This document shows positions 19,929 through 25,424 of a DNA stretch of 25,424 nucleotides, piece after piece; the stretch's first letter is position 1; each line of letters begins with the position of its first letter. The DNA comes from a virus: positions 1 to 25,424 of the IMG/VR virus record IMGVR_UViG_3300035698_021379, one strand, 5' to 3'. A program made the position numbers and the translations under genes. The notes under the pieces are model-generated. The model did no database searches, was not told the origin of the DNA, and saw only the letters and a list, made by a program, of their open reading frames with translations.

Positions 19929-21882
19929 AAAAATAATTTTAAGGTCACACATGTTACTAGGGGATAGTATCCAATGCACTCCTTTAGTCCGGGATTTAAA
20001 GAAGCAATTTCCGCTTTGGAAAATCAGGCCAGAAACTGCTTTTCAGCATATATGGGATAACAATCCCCATATAGATGAATTTGACGGCGGTGATATTTAT
20101 AATGTAGGCCCTAAACTTGTTACTCAAAGCTCTAAGACTAGTGGGTTACATTTTACCAATGGATTTAGGATGTCATTAGAGGTTCAACTCGATATTCCTA
20201 TTAAGCAAGGATTACTTAAACCAGAACTATTTTTAAGCGAATATGAGAAGAATAAAGTGATTATAGAAGGTCATTATTGGGTAATTAACATAGATTGTGG
20301 GCCTTATGCGGCAAAGCGTTGGTTTGATGAAAGATGGCAGGAAGTAGTGAATAGATTGCCATGGATAACATTTGTACAAATAGGATTATCTAAGGATAAT
20401 ACATATAGATTAAAAGGTGATAATGTTATAGATTATATAGGTAAAACAGATGATCAAAATATTGGACTAAGGGATCTATTCATATTAGTCTATCATTCAC
20501 AAGGTTGTTTAAGCCTAGTATCTTCTTTAATGCATATCGCGGCAGCATTTGAGAAACCTTGTGTTATACCGGCAGGATCGCGTGAGCCTGTAACATTCGA
20601 GGGGTATCAATGGCATAGATATTTACACAAGACAGGCTGCTTGCCTTGCGCCAAGACTACGGCTTGTTGGGCTTGTTCTAAAGCAGGGTGCTTTAAGAAA
20701 TGGTTTCCATTTCAATCAGATGAAATAAAGCAGAAAGAACTAGGCGAAGAAGCATATAAAACTTATAAGGATAAAAAGCAAAAGTTTAATCTAAGCAAAT
20801 GGGCTGATGATAATAAGAGGGATTGGCGGCCAAAGTGTATGGAGATAATTTCGTCTAATGAAGTAGTCAATGCTATTGAATCTTATTATGATGGTGAGAT
20901 ATTAAAAAAACCGGAGAGTAAAGCTAAAATGAATACTAGAAAAATATTCAGGATAGTATCAAATGGTTCTATGTTAGGCGGTGCGGAAAGATCTATGATA
21001 GAAATAATAAAGATGGCTCAGGAAAGAAATTATGATGTGGAATTAGCAACAAGAAATGGGGTACTTTGTAGTGCTATTAGCGATAAATTATCAAATGTAA
21101 AGATTACTAATAAAATAACTTCGTATTGTGATATATTATTATTATACGCTAGTGATATGATATGGGATTTTGATAAGGAAGAATTTAATATATTCAATAA
21201 TTTACAGGCTAAAAGAAAAATTATGGCGCTGACGTACCACATCGGTAAATCAGGCGAGGCAGAGTGGACTAAGAAATTTGACGAATACCTTTTTCTTAGC
21301 TCTGATTTAAGAGATAAATTCTTGAAGAAATTGCCTGATGCAAAAACAAAGGTATTAGCGCCGCCTGTAGATTTAAGCGAATTATTTAAAATACAGCCTG
21401 ATTATAATATACCTTTACATATATTAAGGCATAGCTCTCAAGGTGATAAGAAATACAGCGAAGACATCAATGATTTAATAAATAAATGTAATGCTAAGTT
21501 TTCCTTTATGCCAGCGCCTACTTTTTTGGCAGATAGTAGCAAAGTGACTAAGTATAGTTATAATCAATTTAGTATTAAGGATTTTCTGAGTAAAGGGAAT
21601 TTATTCGTATATAGATTGCCAAAAGATTATCAGGATCAAGGCCCAAGGGTGGTGATGGAAGCCCTCGCGGCAGGACTTCCTGCAATAGCTAATAATCATT
21701 CTGGCTGTAAAGATAGAATAAATAAAGAAACAGGATGGTTATGCGATACTATGGATGAATATATAAGCATAATTAATAGTTTAACTCCTGAAATATTAAA
21801 GAAAAAGGGGATAGCGGCAAAAGAACGAGCTAAGCAAGAATTTAGAAAAGAAAACTGGATTGAAGCGATTATAGAGAATTAA
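19903..21882 (+). CDS. fused GT9-type and GT4-type glycosyltransferases
   Basis: A 659-residue protein with two GT-B enzymes. Residues 10-335 resemble GT9 (ADP-heptose:LPS heptosyltransferase family): LLGDSIQCTPLVRDLKKQFP (18-37), then CLSLVSSLMHIAAAFEKPCV (202-221), the donor-binding block with its conserved S-x-x-M-H-I-A. A Cys cluster CLPCAKTTACWACSKAGC (246-263) is enlarged compared with the C-x-P-C of the family. Residues about 343-655 are GT4-like: SMLGGAERSMIEI (356-368) and GPRVVMEALAAGLPAIAN (580-597), whose E-A-L-A-x-G-x-P is the nucleotide-sugar motif (the usual first E is shifted). M343 could be an old start of the second enzyme. The ATG has AAAAGG about eight bases ahead and lies inside the HNH tail. 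It probably adds two successive sugars. Confidence 0.83.
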   Translation: MPIDKQAVKKIILRSHMLLGDSIQCTPLVRDLKKQFPLWKIRPETAFQHIWDNNPHIDEFDGGDIYNVGPKLVTQSSKTSGLHFTNGFRMSLEVQLDIPIKQGLLKPELFLSEYEKNKVIIEGHYWVINIDCGPYAAKRWFDERWQEVVNRLPWITFVQIGLSKDNTYRLKGDNVIDYIGKTDDQNIGLRDLFILVYHSQGCLSLVSSLMHIAAAFEKPCVIPAGSREPVTFEGYQWHRYLHKTGCLPCAKTTACWACSKAGCFKKWFPFQSDEIKQKELGEEAYKTYKDKKQKFNLSKWADDNKRDWRPKCMEIISSNEVVNAIESYYDGEILKKPESKAKMNTRKIFRIVSNGSMLGGAERSMIEIIKMAQERNYDVELATRNGVLCSAISDKLSNVKITNKITSYCDILLLYASDMIWDFDKEEFNIFNNLQAKRKIMALTYHIGKSGEAEWTKKFDEYLFLSSDLRDKFLKKLPDAKTKVLAPPVDLSELFKIQPDYNIPLHILRHSSQGDKKYSEDINDLINKCNAKFSFMPAPTFLADSSKVTKYSYNQFSIKDFLSKGNLFVYRLPKDYQDQGPRVVMEALAAGLPAIANNHSGCKDRINKETGWLCDTMDEYISIINSLTPEILKKKGIAAKERAKQEFRKENWIEAIIEN

Positions 21883-21954
21883 TAATAATTTTTTAAAATG
21901 TAGATAAAGTGTTAGATTTTAATAGTGACTAAATAATAAAAAAAAGGAGAATAA

Positions 21955-22497
21955 ATGAAGTGTATTAAAATGAAAATTAGAAGAGACAAGACTCAAAAAG
22001 GGACTCATTACGAATATCCCACACCTCATTATGATGCAAAGAGAGTCCTCTTCGGCCCAGTGTATGAGGCAGTCCTTGAAAGAAAGGTTAATGAGGTTGA
22101 TGAAAGAAATAAATCTAAGACGATTGGCGAAGAATTCATTATAGTAGGGGTAGATGAGTTGGATGCTTCTTTATTCTTACAAGCTAATGGATTTATTAAA
22201 AATGGGTTTAAATTTGAAGCTACAGAGATTGATGAATCCTCTGTTATCACATATGGTGATGATTGGACAGAGCAAATAGAAAAGATAACAGACCAAAATA
22301 AAGTTAACGAAATAGCAAAGAAAGTTGGGAAAGGAGAGCAATTAACTCAAGAAGATATGGATGCTCTTAATCCTGATAAACCCGAAATTGTAGGGATAGG
22401 AAAATCAAAATCTTTTTTAGAAGATTTGACAAAAGCTAAAGCAGAAGCAGAGCAAATCAGAGCAGATAGAGTGAGAAATAAAATTATTGAGGAATAA
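21955..22497 (+). CDS. hypothetical protein
   Basis: A 180-residue hydrophilic protein that I do not recognise. Residues 1-90 mix beta strands and loops (HYEYPTPHYDAKRVLFGPVYEA, EEFIIVGVDELDASLFL); residues 105-180 are mostly charged helix ending KAKAEAEQIRADRVRNKIIEE, a likely coiled coil. A clean AAAGGAG Shine-Dalgarno lies six bases before the ATG. A 72-base AT-rich gap without a clear promoter or terminator precedes it, the longest in the glycan region. It could be a virion protein rather than a glycan enzyme. Confidence 0.65.
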   Translation: MKCIKMKIRRDKTQKGTHYEYPTPHYDAKRVLFGPVYEAVLERKVNEVDERNKSKTIGEEFIIVGVDELDASLFLQANGFIKNGFKFEATEIDESSVITYGDDWTEQIEKITDQNKVNEIAKKVGKGEQLTQEDMDALNPDKPEIVGIGKSKSFLEDLTKAKAEAEQIRADRVRNKIIEE

Positions 22498-22498
22498 A

Positions 22499-23008
22499 AT
22501 GTTTTCTACTCCAGTGTATATAACAGATGATTTATGCCCAAGCAATTTAAAGTTCTTTAAGTATTGGGATAAAGTTAAAGAAAAAAAACCCGAACTTAAA
22601 TTGATTGCTTTCACAATAGCAAATTTTCAGAATAAAGAATTAATATCTGAAAGTCGTAAATTTGAAAAATGGTTTGAAAAGAATAAAGATTGGGTTGAGA
22701 TTGGTGTACATGGATATGACCATTTGTATCCACCCGAAGCTGAACGAGATAATTTTGAAGAACAAGTAATTAAAGCTTTTAATGTTCTTTCTCCTTATTT
22801 ACCAGATAAATATGGTTATCGTTCACCTGGTTTTAAATTTACAGTTCGATTAGAGCCATTATTAAAAAGGTTGGGATTTTATTACATAGCTTATTCACAG
22901 CATATTAAGATTTTAGAAACGGGTAAGATTATACAGCCGTTGATAAATACTCATTGTTGTGATAAATATGAACAACCTATAACTGAAATATGGAGGAATT
23001 TATGTTAA
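22499..23008 (+). CDS. polysaccharide deacetylase-like (CE4/NodB-type) protein
   Basis: A 169-residue protein from ATG 22499, with GAGG six bases ahead; a TTG 12 bases earlier is in frame. VYITDD (residues 6-11) supplies the catalytic/metal Asp pair, GVHGYDH (69-75) the H-x-x-x-H zinc ligands, and GYRSPGF (106-112) the R-x-P loop of CE4 enzymes. NTHCC (150-154) holds the late His. CE4 proteins remove N- or O-acetyl groups from polysaccharides such as peptidoglycan, chitin or capsule. The protein is at the short end of the family and lacks a signal peptide, so it would act in the cytoplasm or virion. It overlaps the next gene by seven bases. Confidence 0.8.
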   Translation: MFSTPVYITDDLCPSNLKFFKYWDKVKEKKPELKLIAFTIANFQNKELISESRKFEKWFEKNKDWVEIGVHGYDHLYPPEAERDNFEEQVIKAFNVLSPYLPDKYGYRSPGFKFTVRLEPLLKRLGFYYIAYSQHIKILETGKIIQPLINTHCCDKYEQPITEIWRNLC

Positions 23009-24333
23009 GCATTATCGTACCTATAAAGAATAATGTAAAGTTGGTAAGAAGTTTAATCGACAGTATTAAGGCATATACAGAAGATTATGAATTAATAATT
23101 GTGAATGATGGTTCTGATATTGAGACAACAGTTTATTTAAAACAAATTGAGAAAGCTTTTTATATTGAGAATCAAAAATCTGTAGGATATCCGAAGGCGT
23201 GTAATCAAGGATTAGAGTTAGCAAAAGGAGAGTACATTGTATTAGCTAACAGCGATACAGTAGTTACACACAATTGGTCACAAGATATGATTAATCACTT
23301 TGGAAGAGATAAAGGTTTAGGGGTTTTAGGTCCTATCACCAATAAAGTTGAAGGCTATCAAAGTATAGACTTTAATAAAGAGGGAGTAGATTTTCAATAT
23401 TCTGATGTAGTAACGTTTTTCTTCGTAATGATTAAACGAGAGGCTTTTAAGGATATAGGTTTATTCGATGAAAGGTTTGGACAAGGCGGGCAAGAGGACG
23501 CTGATTATTGTATCAGAGCAAGAGAAAAAGGTTGGAAAGTAGGGATAGCAAGAGATGTATTTATTTATCATTATGGCTCAGCTACATTTAGAGATGAATT
23601 AGGACACGATATTCAAAAATCAAAAGAATATGCTAATTCAAGGGTAGATTTATTAAGAGATAAATATCAGGATAAATATGATGCAGGAATAAGGAAGAGA
23701 ATATTTATAGCAATACCTTCTGCGAGTGGACATATAGTCTCAGAGTTAGTTAATATTCTTATAGCTTGGACCCACAATCCTTCTTGGATAATTCAACTTT
23801 ATATGCCTAAAGGAATGTTTCCTTTAGATAATGCAAGAAATCATTGTGTTCAAAAATTTCTTGAATCAAATAATGATTATTTACTTTGGATAGACGATGA
23901 TATAGTCCCTCCGGCAGATGGTTTGATTAAATTATTAAAAGCAGATAAAGACATTATAGGTGGCGTCGGCTTTGCTATGAAATATGAAAACGGAGTAGGT
24001 TTTCCTTATCCTGTAACTTTAAGGTATAATGAGGATAAAAAATATATAGTTCATTATGGAACAGGGATAGAAGAATACGATGCGACAGGGGGAGCTTTTG
24101 TTATGTTTAAGAGAAAAGTCTTTGAGGCAATCGAGAGGCCATATCAATTCCGATATTATAGAAATGGGACTTTAGCTCTTACTTGTGATTTCGATGTATT
24201 CCAGAAAGTGCAGAAAGCAGGATTCAAGCTGTTTATAGATAATAGTATTATTTGTGATCACGTAAGAAGCGTAAGCATTAAAGCAATTCAAAATTGTTTA
24301 GCAGCAGAGAAGGGTTTAATTAAAAGAAAGTAA
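23002..24333 (+). CDS. two-domain GT2 glycosyltransferase
   Basis: A 443-residue protein starting at ATG 23002 (GGAGG five bases ahead); an in-frame ATG at 22990 coincides with the Shine-Dalgarno region. Domain 1 (1-230) is a classical GT2: LSIIVPIKNN, LIIVNDGSD (31-39), GYIV-type VLANSDT (80-86, the DxD-like site) and GGQEDADYCIRAREKGWKV (162-180, the base-bearing E-D motif). Domain 2 (233-443) is another GT-A fold: RIFIAIPSASG, PLDNARNHCVQKFLES and YLLWIDDDIVPP (293-304, DDD motif), then GGAFVMFKRKVFE and CDFDVF. Fusion of two such enzymes suggests making a disaccharide or repeating unit. There is no membrane helix. Confidence 0.85.
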   Translation: MLSIIVPIKNNVKLVRSLIDSIKAYTEDYELIIVNDGSDIETTVYLKQIEKAFYIENQKSVGYPKACNQGLELAKGEYIVLANSDTVVTHNWSQDMINHFGRDKGLGVLGPITNKVEGYQSIDFNKEGVDFQYSDVVTFFFVMIKREAFKDIGLFDERFGQGGQEDADYCIRAREKGWKVGIARDVFIYHYGSATFRDELGHDIQKSKEYANSRVDLLRDKYQDKYDAGIRKRIFIAIPSASGHIVSELVNILIAWTHNPSWIIQLYMPKGMFPLDNARNHCVQKFLESNNDYLLWIDDDIVPPADGLIKLLKADKDIIGGVGFAMKYENGVGFPYPVTLRYNEDKKYIVHYGTGIEEYDATGGAFVMFKRKVFEAIERPYQFRYYRNGTLALTCDFDVFQKVQKAGFKLFIDNSIICDHVRSVSIKAIQNCLAAEKGLIKRK

Positions 24334-24336
24334 ATT

Positions 24337-25424
24337 ATGGGAAATTTATTAGCTAATTTTTATTTTGGCGTTTCAGATAAAATCGTTAAATTTAGTGGAT
24401 TTTCAAATTCTATTTTAGACTCTTTTAGCACACCATCGAACTGCCCTTATGGCGTCGCTTGGGACGGAGAAAATACTTATAGTCTTGATTCTGGCATTGA
24501 TAAAATGTATAAACATTCAGGATTTTCTTCAACTGTTTCTGATAGCTTCTCAAGTCCTTCAAGTTCTCCCCAAACTTTAGCTGTTGATGATGATTCTAAT
24601 TTACTTTCCTATGATACCTTGACCGATAAGATATATAGATTTAGTGGATTTTCAGCCATTATATCGAACAGCTTCAGCCAAGCTGATATGGGCGGTGTTG
24701 GATGGGCGGAAGTAAATCTATTGATGGCTTCACAGATTAGCACTGATAAAATATGGAAAATGTCAGGTTTTTCAGATTCTATTTCAGATTCTTTTAGTAG
24801 TCCATCGATGAATGTTTCAGGTGTATCTTGGGATGGAGAGAATATATTAAGCATAGATCGTATAGAGAATGTTTTTTATAAACATTCAGGATTTTCTTCT
24901 ACTATAAGTGATAGTTTTAGTAGTCCAACAACAAATGCTCAAGATCTTGCTTGGGGTTATATTAGTAGTTCTAGTTCATTATCAAGTTCTTCTTTGAGTT
25001 CATCAAGTAGATCTTCATCGTCTAGCTCATCATTGAGTTCATCAAGTAGTTCCAGTTCGTCTAGCTCAAGTTTGAGTTCATCAAGCAGCTCATCCAGTTC
25101 AAGCAGTTCATTAAGCTCTTCATCGTCTAGTTCAAGTTTGAGTTCATCAAGCAGTTCATCTAGCTCAAGTAGTTCGTTAAGTTCTAGTTCGTCTAGTTCA
25201 AGTTTGAGTTCCTCAAGCAGTTCAAGTTTTAGTACATCTTCTAGTTCAAGTAGCTCTGCACCAACATGGGAACATACTGAAATCTATTATTTTAATAGTT
25301 ATGATGTCGGTACAGTATGGGATACTGATCCAGAGAATATGGCTGATGGGAATGAGAATACTTATGCATTAGCGAACTTAGATAATAGTAGCGATGAGGA
25401 AATGCTTGACGCAAATACTTGTGA
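24337..25424 (+). CDS. beta-propeller and Ser-rich tail/adhesin-like protein, 3' end outside the window
   Basis: An open frame from ATG 24337 runs 362 codons to the window end without a stop. Residues 13-205 hold five copies of a roughly 41-residue unit (DKIYKHSGFS, then DSFSSP and a G-V-x-W-D-G-E-N strand), which suggests a beta-propeller. Residues 210-307 are almost pure Ser with periodic Leu, a long flexible linker. From residue 308 a new domain begins (APTWEHTEIYYFN, NMADGNENTY), whose N-M-x-D-G looks like an F5/8-type carbohydrate-binding start. Such propeller-plus-Ser proteins occur in metagenomic phages as tail or surface proteins. The ribosome site is weak. The position after about 13 kb of glycan genes makes it a candidate glycosylated protein, like serine-rich-repeat adhesins. 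Confidence 0.72.
   Translation, partial: MGNLLANFYFGVSDKIVKFSGFSNSILDSFSTPSNCPYGVAWDGENTYSLDSGIDKMYKHSGFSSTVSDSFSSPSSSPQTLAVDDDSNLLSYDTLTDKIYRFSGFSAIISNSFSQADMGGVGWAEVNLLMASQISTDKIWKMSGFSDSISDSFSSPSMNVSGVSWDGENILSIDRIENVFYKHSGFSSTISDSFSSPTTNAQDLAWGYISSSSSLSSSSLSSSSRSSSSSSSLSSSSSSSSSSSSLSSSSSSSSSSSSLSSSSSSSSLSSSSSSSSSSSSLSSSSSSSSLSSSSSSSFSTSSSSSSSAPTWEHTEIYYFNSYDVGTVWDTDPENMADGNENTYALANLDNSSDEEMLDANTC
24373..24951 (+). repeat. five roughly 41-residue propeller-type repeats
   Basis: The unit F/H-S-G-F-S recurs at residues 19, 60, 102, 142 and 183 of the protein (spacing 40-42), each followed about nine residues later by D/N-S-F-S. The second and fifth copies are nearly identical in protein sequence (YKHSGFSST...DSFSSP) but differ at many third positions. 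This indicates old duplication rather than recent copying. Confidence 0.8.
24964..25257 (+). repeat. Ser-rich coding repeat with 39- and 66-base periods
   Basis: Ninety-eight codons, nearly all Ser, mixing AGY and TCN codons. The phrase TTGAGTT recurs at 24994, 25033, 25072, 25138 and 25204, so the spacing is 39, 39, 66 and 66 bases (13 and 22 codons). The Leu it encodes marks the repeat. Periods divisible by three allow length change without frameshift. Confidence 0.85.

Noticed and set aside
24964-25257. Ser-coding repeats as a CRISPR array or non-coding satellite
   Set aside because: There are no spacers of unique sequence between constant repeats, and the frame is open throughout with the protein continuing on both sides.
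1-25424. tRNA, rRNA, integrase or attachment sites
   Set aside because: I looked on both strands by eye and found no cloverleaf-like sequence, rRNA block, recombinase frame or att-type repeat pair that I could support.

Overview
The window is an AT-rich, gene-dense stretch with every supported gene on the + strand. It reads as part of a tailed-phage or prophage genome (Caudoviricetes-like) from an uncultured bacterium. The basis for this is a portal protein, a fused prohead protease/scaffold/major capsid protein, a beta-helix protein, a baseplate-type Ig domain and a serine-rich tail or adhesin-like protein. No terminase, tape-measure, replication, lysis or integration gene is visible, and the sequence itself does not identify the host. 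A GT9 (heptosyltransferase-type) domain weakly hints at Gram-negative-type glycans.

Layout. (1) 57-5994: a DUF5679-type zinc ribbon, a DegT-fold sugar enzyme with His in the usual PLP-lysine position, the portal, and a 1042-residue fusion of a Dam-like adenine methylase with two LigD-type 3'-phosphoesterase-like domains and a Cys/His cluster. (2) 5995-8828: a putative promoter, then a 909-codon protease/scaffold/capsid gene. Inside it lie a strong intrinsic-terminator-like hairpin, a second perfect hairpin, and an in-frame internal start with an AGGAGG Shine-Dalgarno. (3) 8829-11111: a beta-helix protein and small structural or unknown genes, separated by structured leaders. (4) 11111-18909: a tightly overlapping run of glycan genes, comprising a LicC-like cytidylyltransferase, a LicD-like transferase, glycosyltransferases, WbqC-like, PIG-L-like deacetylase, FkbM methyltransferase, B12/radical-SAM enzyme and a second methyltransferase. 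(5) 18911-21882: a small unknown gene, a frameshifted NUMOD3/HNH endonuclease and a GT9-GT4 fusion. (6) 21955-25424: an unknown gene, a CE4-like deacetylase, a double GT2 protein and the start of a beta-propeller plus Ser-rich protein that runs off the window.

How it may work together. The head genes build the capsid. About 13 kb of glycan-building genes sits between baseplate-type genes and a Ser-rich protein. This order resembles bacterial serine-rich-repeat adhesin loci, where neighbouring glycosyltransferases decorate the Ser-rich stalk. My leading, untested hypothesis is that this phage builds and modifies a glycan (deoxysugar, possible phosphocholine-like group, methyl and deacetyl edits) either on its own virion proteins or on the host surface.
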